64,000 nt of DNA from CAWBBA01 sp963729795. GTDB lineage: Bacteria; Desulfobacterota; Desulfomonilia; Desulfomonilales; Desulfomonilaceae. Where the stretch lies: positions 14,497 to 78,496 of the forward strand of contig CAVSPC010000018.1 in the NCBI GenBank assembly GCA_963729795.1, given 5' to 3'. Positions 16,328 through 24,467 of the stretch are shown one piece after another (the first letter of the stretch is position 1; each line of letters begins with the position of its first letter). Made by a program: the position numbers and the translations under genes. The notes under the pieces were generated by a model. That model saw nothing but the letters and a program-made list of their open reading frames with translations, ran no database searches and was not told the origin of the DNA.

Positions 16328-18367
16328 TTACTCGGGAGCGCGCATGCTATGAAACCCGTGTCGCGCAAGCCATGATTCGAGTTGCTCAACCAATCCTTTC
16401 AATGCGTTTTGTGAGATTCCACCTTTCTTGACGTCGGGGCATTCGAGCCTCTTTATTCTTCTCGAAACGCTCGGTCTTTCGTATTCGATCACGATAGCGA
16501 TAGCCCTGGCAGATCCTCGAACGCCCTTGAGTTCCCCATCATGCATCCTTACGCAAACTTCCTCATACATCTTCTTAAATTCTTGGTCGGTCATATTAGC
16601 CGCCGGTCGCGTACGAGGTTCCTCTTCAAGCTCATCCTTGGACTGCTTGGTCTCCAATTGCAGGAAAGACACGTCCAGCGAGGTTCCGGAGCTTAGAATT
16701 AAGGCTGTTTCCAGCACATTACGCAATTGTCTCACATTTCCGGGCCAACTGTAGCTGACCAACGTATCCATGGTCCTACTGTCTATTTCAGGCATGCTGG
16801 AAAATTTAAGGTGGAAACACAAGCTGGATACGATTTCGTGTACCAGGATTGGGATATCCTCACGCCTCTCACAGAGACGCGGAACTTCAATCGACAGCAC
16901 GTTAAGGCGGTAATAGAGGTCAGGCCTGAAGCGTCCTGCCTCGACTTCCTTCTCCAGATCCCTATTAGTGGCTGCCATAAGCCGGGCATTGACCGTGATT
17001 TTTTTTACACCACCCACACGGGTAAACTGTTTAGTATCAAGGAAAGTCAGCAGCTTTGCCTGCAAGGGTAGTGACAGTTCCCCGATTTCGTTCAACAGGA
17101 GAGTGCCTTTTTCAGCCTGTCCCAAGAGTCCTTGTTTTCGCCCGACTGCTCCAGTAAAGGCTCCCTTCTCATGACCGAAAAGTTCCGATTCGGCAAGTTT
17201 AGGCGTTATCGCAGCACAATTGATCGAGAAATATGGACCATCGGCTCTATTTGAATGGTCATGAATGTACTTTGCCAGATAATCCTTGCCGCTACCACTT
17301 TCCCCAGTGAGTAAAACTGTGCTGTCTTTCTTGGCTACTTTCTCGGCCCGCGATAACACCGCCCGCATCGGTTTGGATTTGTAAGGTAAGCCGTGAACTT
17401 CGGCAGGTTCATCTCGGCCAGACTCAATGAACTCACGTGAAAAACCCCATATCTCCCTGAGCCGCGGTTCTGGGTCTAAATATCTAATCGGAAGCAACAC
17501 GTCCAAAAATTTTCTGGGCTTATTATTAATGGTTCGGACCACTTCACGTCGTACGCATATACTAAAGAATCTGTCACGAACCGATATTGCTTCCTCCAGT
17601 CTTGTGCCAAATAATTCAGGATCTGATCGGCCAACCATCTGAGCTTGCTCCATCCCTGTTAGCCGCGCCATAGCAGGATTAACGTAAACGTAATTCATCG
17701 AGGCATCTTTCAGAAAGATACAGCCCCAGCCCTGAAGGAGCAATTTTCCAAATACTCGAAAGGCCCAAACTTCATCACTCTGCATTTTTGTAAACGGCAA
17801 ACTATCTGCGTCATGAAGCTCGGGCTCTTTAAGCCAACTGATGACAGATATCCCATTTATTTTGGTTGCCCTCCCTGTGGAGGTCTTCCAGATTTTCTTT
17901 GCAATAATACCGCATTCGATCTTTTCGTTTGAACACCAAGGGCTATCGATTCCGAATCTGGCCCTTTTATGAGGTAGGTCTCCTCTGACGAGTTCGTCTA
18001 CATAGACGTTAAGCATATGGGCCAAATCCTCCGAAAGGAAAGAACTCTTCAATTCTCTCAAATTCGTTTCCTTCACATCGTACAACCCTCCGAAAAGCAG
18101 CCCATTTTGTCTACCCAGATATGAGGATATTTGGGGTGGATGGCTCTTCAGAAGCACTCGGCCGGAGTCAACGCTTAATTCCCAAGAGATTGTTATGCTC
18201 TCAACAACGCGCAGGTGCTTCCCGGGGTCAATCGTATGACACGTGTAGTCAGCCAATCTTTGTAGCGTGACTTCGTCCGCTGCTTCAGAAAGAAGGTTTT
18301 GGACTTCGGAAGTATCCCCCTCGGGTATACTCTTTTGATCTTCCACGGGAACTCCTGCGAGAATCAA
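16328..18367 (-). CDS. Sigma-54-dependent activator with PAS domain
   Basis: A 679-residue enhancer-binding protein. Residues ~1-200 are an N-terminal sensor region I do not recognise. Residues ~210-300 form a PAS domain (CIFLKDASMNYVYVNPAMARLTGM). The AAA+ domain has Walker A GESGSGKD, the sigma-54 contact loop GAFTGA (within HEKGAFTGAVGRKQG), LNEIGELSLPLQAKLL as Walker B, AATNRDLE as sensor and WPGNVRQLRNVL. The C-terminus has a helix-turn-helix-like stretch (RGSARAIAIVIEYERPSVSRRIKRL) in place of a typical Fis domain. It follows the radical SAM gene on the same strand by 95 bases and is a candidate regulator of that cluster. Confidence 0.88.
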   Translation of the reverse strand: MILAGVPVEDQKSIPEGDTSEVQNLLSEAADEVTLQRLADYTCHTIDPGKHLRVVESITISWELSVDSGRVLLKSHPPQISSYLGRQNGLLFGGLYDVKETNLRELKSSFLSEDLAHMLNVYVDELVRGDLPHKRARFGIDSPWCSNEKIECGIIAKKIWKTSTGRATKINGISVISWLKEPELHDADSLPFTKMQSDEVWAFRVFGKLLLQGWGCIFLKDASMNYVYVNPAMARLTGMEQAQMVGRSDPELFGTRLEEAISVRDRFFSICVRREVVRTINNKPRKFLDVLLPIRYLDPEPRLREIWGFSREFIESGRDEPAEVHGLPYKSKPMRAVLSRAEKVAKKDSTVLLTGESGSGKDYLAKYIHDHSNRADGPYFSINCAAITPKLAESELFGHEKGAFTGAVGRKQGLLGQAEKGTLLLNEIGELSLPLQAKLLTFLDTKQFTRVGGVKKITVNARLMAATNRDLEKEVEAGRFRPDLYYRLNVLSIEVPRLCERREDIPILVHEIVSSLCFHLKFSSMPEIDSRTMDTLVSYSWPGNVRQLRNVLETALILSSGTSLDVSFLQLETKQSKDELEEEPRTRPAANMTDQEFKKMYEEVCVRMHDGELKGVRGSARAIAIVIEYERPSVSRRIKRLECPDVKKGGISQNALKGLVEQLESWLARHGFHSMRAPE

Positions 18368-18462
18368 TACTTGCCCTTTTCTAACGGTTATAGCAATGGC
18401 TCGGACTTATAGTCTCACATTGGGTGATCGAGCTCTACCCGTAAAATAGGATAAGAGCCTGA

Positions 18463-19647
18463 TTACATTTCAGACAAATTTGACGCTCTTACAGCGCTGA
18501 GAGGCCCATAAACTTCCTTTTTGAGGAATTCCTTAATGTGATAATATAACGTTCGAGTTGCGTCACATAAGTAGTCTTTACCGTTGATCCGCCGGTGCGC
18601 ACATCCTCCGTTGCAGCAATCAAACGCATCGCAACTAAGGCATTCTTGCGGTAATGTCTTTGCTCTATTTCTGAAAACCTTGAAAGGCTCAGAAGCAACT
18701 ATTTCAGAAATGGATTGTTGCTTGACGTCTCCCAAGAACCCATCCGAGGAGCCCATGTACATCTCGCAGGCCCACATTTTACCGTCAGCACCTATACTGA
18801 CCGTATTTGGACAATCATTGATCCATTCGCAAGGAATATCAATATTGAGGCTTCCCGTCATTCTTTGAAGAAAATATCTATATGTCCGAATTCCTGGGTA
18901 ATATTTACCCGATGAGACCCACTCATCAAAGAACCGCGAGAGGAAACACCCGTAGCCTACCGGGTCTGGGAACGGCCCTTTATCTACGCAAGGATTGAAA
19001 GCAATGACTCCCGGTTCGAGAGATTGAAAATACTTGAGAAGACCTGCCTCGTGGCCCACGGCGCTAGAAGTAATCGTAGCTAACACGCCAAAAGGAATGT
19101 CCTTGCTCTTAAGTAAGCCCACAGACCTGAAGATGCAATCCGCGACGTTATTCTTTGATTCTCGAAACTTCCGATGTCTGTTTGTAATATTCGGAGGTCC
19201 GTCGATGCTCAAACTTACATTTATGTCATGATCTTTGAAAAAGGTAACGTATTCGGGTGAAATCAGCGTCGCATTGGTAACGAGGTCGCGGTTGATTGGA
19301 ATATTGTTTCTTTTTTGGATGTCCTCAATCCCGATTAGCAAATCCGAAAGATAATTCATACCACAAGTCAGTGGTTCGCCACCGGTCAAGCAAACGACAG
19401 CATGCCTGCTACCTGAATACTTAACATAATCGACATAATCCTGAATCGAGTTGAGGGCCAAGCTGACCGGCATCTGGATACGATCATAATTATCATAATA
19501 AATCGAGTTATGACAATAATGACATTTTAGGTTGCAATTTGAGGTTAGCCCCAATACCAGTGTATCTAAGCATTTCAACGGTGGCTCCACTATTCGATGA
19601 CAAAGGGGTGAAAATGACTTTCGCTCCCTACTATCAAACCTCTTCAA
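18463..19647 (-). CDS. Radical SAM/SPASM peptide-modifying enzyme
   Basis: A 394-residue enzyme. C38-x3-C42-x2-C45 (CNLKCHYC) binds the SAM-cleaving 4Fe-4S cluster, and CLTGGEPL is the GGE motif. The C-terminal third is a SPASM region with many cysteines (CEWINDC, WACEMYMG, CLSCDAFDCCNGGCAHRR), expected to carry auxiliary clusters. This architecture is shared by sulfatase maturases and RiPP maturases; no sulfatase is near. Two short paralogous peptides lie just upstream on the same strand, so peptide modification is the likely role. The start is TTG 19647, as no ATG is in frame and GGGGA lies about 13 bases upstream. The stop is followed by the sigma-54 activator. Confidence 0.9.
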   Translation of the reverse strand: MKRFDSRERKSFSPLCHRIVEPPLKCLDTLVLGLTSNCNLKCHYCHNSIYYDNYDRIQMPVSLALNSIQDYVDYVKYSGSRHAVVCLTGGEPLTCGMNYLSDLLIGIEDIQKRNNIPINRDLVTNATLISPEYVTFFKDHDINVSLSIDGPPNITNRHRKFRESKNNVADCIFRSVGLLKSKDIPFGVLATITSSAVGHEAGLLKYFQSLEPGVIAFNPCVDKGPFPDPVGYGCFLSRFFDEWVSSGKYYPGIRTYRYFLQRMTGSLNIDIPCEWINDCPNTVSIGADGKMWACEMYMGSSDGFLGDVKQQSISEIVASEPFKVFRNRAKTLPQECLSCDAFDCCNGGCAHRRINGKDYLCDATRTLYYHIKEFLKKEVYGPLSAVRASNLSEM

Positions 19648-19845
19648 ATGCGAATAACGTCCCCAGGCAGAGCAGTCAAACCGAAACTTGGAGCACCAGA
19701 GCTACAACAATGTCAAGGGCCATCGCGCTCGGCCAAATACTTATCTTTCCAAGAACAATCCCAAACCATGACCCACTACTGGCCCTCGTTGCAAAGCAGG
19801 GGAGAGCCATTCTTTTCTTCCCCGCCCCGTTTCGCAAACAACAAA

Positions 19846-20028
19846 TTAAGCTTTGCTCCATTGACTATGCGCCGCTTTGGGTTCGCATCCCCTGGTGGTC
19901 CGGACATCTTCCAAAAAATCTTTTATGAACTCCGTGTGTTCACTGCCCGCGACGACTGTACGGGCATCCTGTTCGTTCAGACTGCTGCTGGTCTTCCTTG
20001 GAGATAAAGCTTCCATTTCAACTGTCAT
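19846..20028 (-). CDS. Putative RiPP precursor peptide 2
   Basis: A 60-residue peptide starting MTVEMEALSPRK, with AGAGGT before the ATG. Its C-terminal half (EFIKDFLEDVRTT, then GCEPKAAHSQWSKA) matches the neighbouring peptide position by position. The leader-like helix EFIKDxLEDxxTT, a conserved Cys, a Pro-Lys pair and the terminal AHxQWSK box are shared; the N-terminal part varies. Conserved leader plus short conserved tail next to a SPASM enzyme is the usual picture of a modified-peptide precursor. WSK has an aromatic-x-basic layout like the tripeptide sites cross-linked by some radical SAM enzymes, but this is conjecture. The ORF can extend upstream to 20121, overlapping peptide 1, without a ribosome site. 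Confidence 0.7.
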   Translation of the reverse strand: MTVEMEALSPRKTSSSLNEQDARTVVAGSEHTEFIKDFLEDVRTTRGCEPKAAHSQWSKA

Positions 20029-20075
20029 TGGCTTACCTCTTTCTAAAGTGAATTTCCGAGTTGATGGGCGAAAAA

Positions 20076-20318
20076 TCAAGATTTGCTCCATTGAGTATGC
20101 GCCGTCCTTTTTGGTACGCATTCCTCAGTGGTCTTAATATCTTCCAAAATATCTTTTATGAACTCTGGGTGCTTGCTAGTTTCAATAAGGCTCCGGACTT
20201 TTTCGTCCGAGAATGAAGCTTCAACAACATCCTCACCAAATGCTTTCTCAATGGCATCTTCGTCCACTGAGACGGTGATCTCCTCACAGGGAGTTGTCAA
20301 TTCAGGCTCATGTGACAT
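20076..20318 (-). CDS. Putative RiPP precursor peptide 1
   Basis: An 80-residue acidic peptide starting MSHEPELTTPCEE, with GGAGAG upstream of the ATG. It ends EFIKDILEDIKTTEECVPK then RTAHTQWSKS. It is longer at the N-terminus than peptide 2 but has the same C-terminal box with only conservative changes. The gap to peptide 2 is 47 bases, and both lie upstream of the radical SAM gene on the same strand. No signal peptide. A transporter or protease is not visible nearby, so the mature product may stay inside or use a distant exporter. Confidence 0.72.
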   Translation of the reverse strand: MSHEPELTTPCEEITVSVDEDAIEKAFGEDVVEASFSDEKVRSLIETSKHPEFIKDILEDIKTTEECVPKRTAHTQWSKS

Positions 20319-20351
20319 AGGACTACTCTCCTCTCAATTGACAACTGGAAA

Positions 20352-20381
20352 ATAGTAGCCAGTTTTGTTCGTGCCTGTCAA
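20352..20381 (-). promoter_or_regulatory. Probable sigma-70 promoter for the precursor operon
   Basis: On the minus strand, TTGACA (20376-20381) and TACTAT (20352-20357) are spaced by 18 bases, 34 bases upstream of the peptide 1 start. The -35 is perfect and the -10 is moderate. No sigma-54 -24/-12 pair is seen here. Confidence 0.45.
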
Positions 20382-21844
20382 CCCTCAAGTTCATTATGAT
20401 TGAATCCTTGAGCCTCCAATCTCTCGGTCGATCTGCTTTCTTCCGTTAGCGACTCGATACCATCCTGAGCGCGACAAAGATCTACTGGATCTCGCGGTTT
20501 GTCACGCCTATCCTCGACGTCTTTTTGCCTCCGACCACGATTACCAACTCTTTGCTCCCAAGATTGCGGCAAAAATGAGATTTAGGGCAACCAGCACCAT
20601 CTTCTGTAGGAATTTGGTCATAAACGGCCTTTGTAGCTCCCGCCCACGAAAAACTCTGTATCGTGTTGAAGGATGCTGCAACACGAATGACGAAATAATG
20701 AGGTCCACCTAAATAATATCCTTAGCATTTTGGATCAGTGAGATAATGAACAAGGCCTGGACTGCTTTTTGGGTCCCATTTCGATTTTTTGGAAAACAAT
20801 TAAGGGGCCGGGTGGGTGGATGACGTTGACGGTGTTTCGGGGATTCATCTACTCCAGGGGCACCATAAGATTGCTGCCTTTGCCGTCTGTGTGAATGCCA
20901 TCCTTACGGTTTACCCAGCGTGAATTTATCGCCTGAGGTAGGATAGAGTTATGGGTCTCCTACCGCATTTTCCAAAAGAGTTAAGCCCCCACCCCCCTTT
21001 TAATAATATCCATGTGGGATTTCCCTCATTCTTCTGCGCTGGACGTTGGGCAAAGTGATCAATGCCCCAGACTGGACCGGGAAGAACCATCGTTTGTACA
21101 CCGCGATCATGGTTGCGCTCTTTTGCACCTTTCTGCAGGAATGGAGCAGATAATCGCAAATAATTCCATAAGGAAACGTTCCGGGCAGCACACGGGTGGT
21201 GATCAGCCAGTTGCGAGGCTTGTTCGGTAGCGATGCACCATATCAACTATTAAAGCAGCTTCCCACCGGGCAGTGGTCTTTTTTAAGGACTGAAGAGCAA
21301 TAACGACGGACTGGATTCGTTATCGGCAGAGATGGCTCTGCAAGACACACTCTGTGCATTTCACAAGGATTGAGCATGAAGAAGTGTGCTCTTCCAGCGT
21401 TTGAGACTCGTTGTTCCTCTAATTTTCTCATTTTTGTTATGCATCCCCCCATGCCCTGACGTTCTGACGGCTCATTCTCAGGGCTTTCTGTCCATCTCGG
21501 TGTCGTTGCCACGTCCAGCGCCGCTCCCCTCTTTCTTCATTCCTATGTTTCTTCTTTTCCCCTTCTTCTATTGAGGGGTTATAGAGGGGGCTTCATTGAA
21601 GGGTACAATGAATTAACGTCCGTGCGTCTGCGCCTCGTGCCGCCCGCACGCATTTATTCAAAATACCCCTCCAAGAATTCTAATTTATATTTAAGGGGTT
21701 AATGGTTCTTATTGTAACTTCTCAATAAGTCCGGGCAGGATTCGTATCCTGTGCTTTTATCTATTTGAAATTACTGGGGCCGCAACCTGACTCGGGACAT
21801 TCTTGCCCGGGGTTATTGAGAAGATACTTCTTATTGGAGGGGAA
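20382..21844. other. 1.4-kb region without convincing genes
   Basis: Only short unsupported frames are present, the longest being ~106 codons on the minus strand at 20926-21246 without a ribosome site or recognisable motif. The right end holds a large inverted repeat (21718-21823). The region may be decayed mobile DNA. Confidence 0.5.
21718..21823. repeat. Large inverted repeat before the small-protein operon
   Basis: CTTCTCAATAAGTCCGGGCA at 21718-21737 mirrors 21804-21823 with 18 of 20 positions paired; the two mismatches are central. The 66-base interior contains no gene. It sits directly upstream of the first small gene of the operon, so it could be a 5' UTR structure, an operator pair or a replication/transfer origin element. 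Confidence 0.65.
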
Positions 21845-22006
21845 ATGAATGAATTTGCGTCCGCAGTCGAGGAGTCAACGACATGCTCGGTTAAACCTGA
21901 TCCAAAAACAAAAGGGAAGGGAGAAGACGCCAATGAAGAAACCGTGGAGCGATGTACTGGTTGTTGTAATTACGGCGGCAACTGGAGCGATATTGGAAGT
22001 AATTAA
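21845..22006 (+). CDS. Small Cys-containing hypothetical protein
   Basis: A 53-residue frame starting MNEFASAVEESTTC, preceded by GGAGGGGA. It is acidic in the N-terminal half and ends ERCTGCCNYGGNWSDIGSN, where the CxxCC cluster could bind a metal. It overlaps the start of the next small gene in another frame. It is the first gene after the large inverted repeat. No family is recognised. Confidence 0.45.
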   Translation: MNEFASAVEESTTCSVKPDPKTKGKGEDANEETVERCTGCCNYGGNWSDIGSN

Positions 22007-22055
22007 AATTCTTCAGCGGAAAGGCAGGGAAACATCATGTCGGAATTCCAGGTGA
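21933..22055 (+). CDS. Small membrane protein (40 aa)
   Basis: Starts MKKPWSDVLVVVITAATGAI, with an AAGGGAAGGAGAA ribosome site upstream. It has a single hydrophobic segment (residues ~7-27) and a basic tail (KILQRKGRETSCRNSR). It overlaps the previous frame by 74 bases and the next gene by 19, typical of compact mobile-element operons. Function unknown. Confidence 0.45.
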   Translation: MKKPWSDVLVVVITAATGAILEVIKILQRKGRETSCRNSR

Positions 22056-22177
22056 TGGTCGGGGCGGCGATAGCAAGTTTCCTGTTCTTCCTGATCGGCC
22101 CCGCCGCCGTTTGGCGGATTACCAAGGGAGTGGCTGAATTCCTGCTGATTATTCTGGTTTTCATCTGGGCAATATAA
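22037..22177 (+). CDS. Small membrane protein (46 aa)
   Basis: Starts MSEFQVMVGAAIASFLFFLI. Two hydrophobic stretches (residues ~6-26 and ~34-46) are separated by a short turn RITKG, giving a possible helical hairpin in the inner membrane. GGCAGGGA lies upstream. It is too short for a family call. It sits in a run of three tiny membrane proteins before the DNA-metabolism genes. Confidence 0.5.
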   Translation: MSEFQVMVGAAIASFLFFLIGPAAVWRITKGVAEFLLIILVFIWAI

Positions 22178-22220
22178 GCGCCCTCAAGCCCTCTGACACT
22201 CAAAAAAAGGAGGCTTTGCA

Positions 22221-22367
22221 ATGAACGGCATGAATAGAGAAAGTGGGGGAATCGGACTGATAATACTGCTGGTCATACTCTACATCATTTTCAATCCTAT
22301 TCCAGGACCATTTGACGATGCGGCGGTGGCGGCCATTGGAGGATACCAGGCCCTTAAAAGACTGTGA
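22221..22367 (+). CDS. Small membrane protein (48 aa)
   Basis: Starts MNGMNRESGGIGLIILLVIL, with an excellent AAAGGAGG ribosome site. One hydrophobic segment (residues ~11-27) is followed by a Pro-rich turn FNPIPGPFDDAA and a short amphipathic end. The strong ribosome site makes translation likely. Function unknown. Confidence 0.55.
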   Translation: MNGMNRESGGIGLIILLVILYIIFNPIPGPFDDAAVAAIGGYQALKRL

Positions 22368-22439
22368 TAGCCTTACGCCCGCCCGCCTGCGTTAAATCTA
22401 AAGAGAAACAGAATAAACACAAGAAAGGAGGCTCACACA

Positions 22440-23132
22440 ATGGGCACAAACGGAAATGGTCAGTTTTTGGAAAGCGAGCTGATCCATCGCAAGATTAAAG
22501 TAGGCGATGAGTGGCAAACCCGCACATTTCCCGTTGTCGGGGGCAGGCTGCGAATCCTCCACGAGAACAACGATCACTTGGGCATTCAGACTGAAATCAT
22601 AAGGCTGGACAATGACTTCGTTGTGGTCAAGGCTGCCGTCGAGAGCCAAAGAGGAAAGTTCAACGGCACGGGAACAGCTTCAAGCCAAAGAGACGTAAAA
22701 CTGGCAGACTCCCTCGTTGAATTGGCTGAGACGCGGGCGATAGCTAGAGCCCTTCGCTTCGGTGGAATAGGAGTCGAATACACTGGCGCAGAAGAGGTCT
22801 CTCACGTTGGAGCCACAGAGCCGGAAAAAGAGCAAACTGGCAGCAAAGCCCCTGCACCGGCATTCCCTGAAGCCAATGGCAACGGGAAAAGGGAAGCTAA
22901 AGCGCCAAGTGGCGCTCCGGCTGAGACTGGATCAAAACCGCAACCTTGCGGCATTGGTCAGGCAACCCAGGCGCAATGCCGAGCACTCTACGCCCTGACC
23001 AAACGAGCAAACTATCATGAAGCCGACATTGGAGAGATGCTTGCTCGATTTGACGTTTCCCGCTTTGAAGACCTCACCCGTGAATCTGCATCCCAGTTGA
23101 TCGGCCACTTGCAGACCCAAGTCGCTGCATAA
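22440..23132 (+). CDS. Rad52/ssDNA-annealing-like hypothetical protein
   Basis: A 230-residue protein with a ribosome site AAAGGAGG. The N-terminal ~125 residues contain a pattern common in phage recombination proteins of the Rad52-like type: VVKAAVESQRGKFNGTGTAS followed by a helix ETRAIARALRFGGIGVEYTG. A variable Pro/Ala/Lys-rich linker (about 130-175) joins a C-terminal helical domain (CRALYALTKRANYHEADIGEML). The assignment as a single-strand annealing or ssDNA-binding factor is an inference from this pattern and from the nuclease and helicase neighbours. Confidence 0.6.
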   Translation: MGTNGNGQFLESELIHRKIKVGDEWQTRTFPVVGGRLRILHENNDHLGIQTEIIRLDNDFVVVKAAVESQRGKFNGTGTASSQRDVKLADSLVELAETRAIARALRFGGIGVEYTGAEEVSHVGATEPEKEQTGSKAPAPAFPEANGNGKREAKAPSGAPAETGSKPQPCGIGQATQAQCRALYALTKRANYHEADIGEMLARFDVSRFEDLTRESASQLIGHLQTQVAA

Positions 23133-23222
23133 AACCCAATCCCACAAGCACAAGCAATAAAAAATCAAGGGGCGGGACGGGACAGGTTTATCCGCGTTCC
23201 GCCAAATGAAAGGGATAGAGCT

Positions 23223-23354
23223 ATGTACAGATTCGCTCGAATCTTTTGGAAATCCGTAGCGGAACACGACATGTTGAAAAAGAGAATCCGGAAGCTGAAG
23301 AGACAACGCAACCGCATGGCAAGGCGTTTGTATGGAAGGAGGGGGAGAAGATGA
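23223..23354 (+). CDS. Tiny basic peptide overlapping the nuclease gene
   Basis: A 43-residue very basic peptide (KKRIRKLKRQRNRMARRLYG) preceded by AAAGGGA. Its stop TGA overlaps the ATG of the next gene (ATGA), a standard arrangement for coupled translation, which supports that it is really translated. It may bind nucleic acid or only serve as a translational leader. Confidence 0.5.
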   Translation: MYRFARIFWKSVAEHDMLKKRIRKLKRQRNRMARRLYGRRGRR

Positions 23355-24127
23355 ACGAGCAGGTACAAGAAAAGCCCCATCTGAGCTACAGCCAGATCAA
23401 CTGCTACATGACATGTCCATTAAAATATCGTTACCACTACCTCGACAAGATAGAGCCGCCTTTTGTCGCCTCTGCACTGCTTTTCGGCTCCTGCATTCAT
23501 GAGGCTGTAGCTTCCTTCTATCAGAGCTGCCTGGAGGGAGACCCTCTATCCTCCGGTCAAGTTCATGACATTTACCGCCAGGCTTGGGAGAGCCATTCCA
23601 AAGAGCAAACAGTACGTTTCTTCAACGGTGACACAGCGGAAACTCTTGCAGCAAAGGCAAAGGGGATGCTGGCGGTGTTTCACGAGGCATTCGATCCGAG
23701 TGCTCAGATCATAGGGATCGAGGAGCCTTTTGAAGTGGATCTGGGTAAGCGTATGCCTCCGCTGGTCGGTTGGATAGATGCTGTAGAACAGGCGCCGGAT
23801 GGAACAGTCAGTGTCATTGATCTGAAAACAGCCTCTAAACCGTATTCAGATAATACCGTCCACTCCAACGTGCAGCTTACATGCTATTCGTTGGGGGCCA
23901 GAGTCCTTGGCTTCAACGGGGAGACTCGCTTTCGCCTCGACGTGCTCCTGAAGACTCAAAATCCGGAGCTGATACGATATGAGACCACCCGCAACGACGC
24001 GGATCGGGAACGTTTCCTGAAGCTCGTGAAGGGCGTTTGGCAAGGTATCAAGAAGGAAGTCTTCTTTCCCAAAGAGGATTGGCACTGCGGGCAATGCCCG
24101 TTTGCCGGTCCTTGCAAGGAATGGTAG
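23351..24127 (+). CDS. PD-(D/E)XK nuclease, RecB/Cas4-like with Fe-S cysteines
   Basis: A 258-residue nuclease starting MNEQVQEKPHLSYSQINCY, with GGAGGGGGAGAAG upstream. Motifs in order: Cys-containing TCPLKYRYHYL, GSCIHEA (His of the RecB family), VGWIDAVEQ and VIDLKTA for the metal-binding D and D-x-K, and the QLTCYSLG helix. The C-terminus CGQCPFAGPC with the early Cys (CPLKYRY) would hold a 4Fe-4S cluster, as in Cas4 and AddB. It probably processes DNA ends in mobile-element recombination together with the annealing-like protein. It is not part of the CRISPR locus, which has its own Cas4. Confidence 0.85.
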   Translation: MNEQVQEKPHLSYSQINCYMTCPLKYRYHYLDKIEPPFVASALLFGSCIHEAVASFYQSCLEGDPLSSGQVHDIYRQAWESHSKEQTVRFFNGDTAETLAAKAKGMLAVFHEAFDPSAQIIGIEEPFEVDLGKRMPPLVGWIDAVEQAPDGTVSVIDLKTASKPYSDNTVHSNVQLTCYSLGARVLGFNGETRFRLDVLLKTQNPELIRYETTRNDADRERFLKLVKGVWQGIKKEVFFPKEDWHCGQCPFAGPCKEW

Positions 24128-24136
24128 GAGGTTGAA

Positions 24137-24394
24137 ATGGCAGCCAAAGCCAAACCTGTACACATTCAACCGCGAATGGAGCCACCTGTGCAGCGGAAGG
24201 TCGCTGTGGAACTGGATCGTGGCAGCGTATCCGTATCACGGGATGGCCTGACTTTTTCCATCAGCGGCAAGAATGTTCGATTGCAGCGTCGATCCCCACT
24301 GAGCCTCACCTTTGACAGCGGCGAGGTTCAGTTCGATGACAATGAAATAGCCATCAGGGCCGAAGGAGATGCCATCAAGCTGCAACTGGACTAA
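24137..24394 (+). CDS. Hypothetical protein (85 aa)
   Basis: A small protein starting MAAKAKPVHIQPRM. The C-terminal two thirds alternate polar and hydrophobic residues (VAVELDRGSVSVSRDGLTFSI; LTFDSGEVQFDDNEIAI), suggesting an all-beta fold. It follows the nuclease by nine bases and is closed by a strong terminator. No family is recognised. Confidence 0.55.
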   Translation: MAAKAKPVHIQPRMEPPVQRKVAVELDRGSVSVSRDGLTFSISGKNVRLQRRSPLSLTFDSGEVQFDDNEIAIRAEGDAIKLQLD

Positions 24395-24418
24395 CATGAT
24401 GAAAAAGAAACGCAACAG

Positions 24419-24456
24419 GCCCGGCTGGTCTTCGGATCAGTCGGGCTTCTTTATTT
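24419..24456 (+). terminator. Rho-independent terminator with UUCG loop
   Basis: A 12-bp stem (24419-24430 with 24435-24446, two wobbles) closes on a TTCG tetraloop and is followed by TTCTTTATTT. It ends the upstream transcript just before the methyltransferase gene. Confidence 0.85.
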
Positions 24457-24467
24457 GGAGGACATGC

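Noticed and set aside
19676..19861. 61-codon frame between the second peptide and the radical SAM gene as a third precursor or membrane peptide
   Set aside because: It starts inside the end of peptide 2 in another frame and lacks the shared EFIKD and QWSK blocks. A shorter start (MALPCF) with a hydrophobic tail is possible but unsupported.
20319..20400. A sigma-54 promoter before the precursor peptides
   Set aside because: AGGCACGAACAAAACTGGC has a -24-like half, but the GG-GC spacing is not 10 bases. A sigma-70-like pair fits better.
20926..21246. 106-codon minus-strand frame as a gene
   Set aside because: No ribosome site, no domain, poor start, and it lies in a region of apparent decay.
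23351..24127. The Fe-S nuclease as a second CRISPR cas4
   Set aside because: It is embedded in the mobile-element operon with a recombination protein and methyltransferase, far from the array, and the I-C locus has its own cas4.
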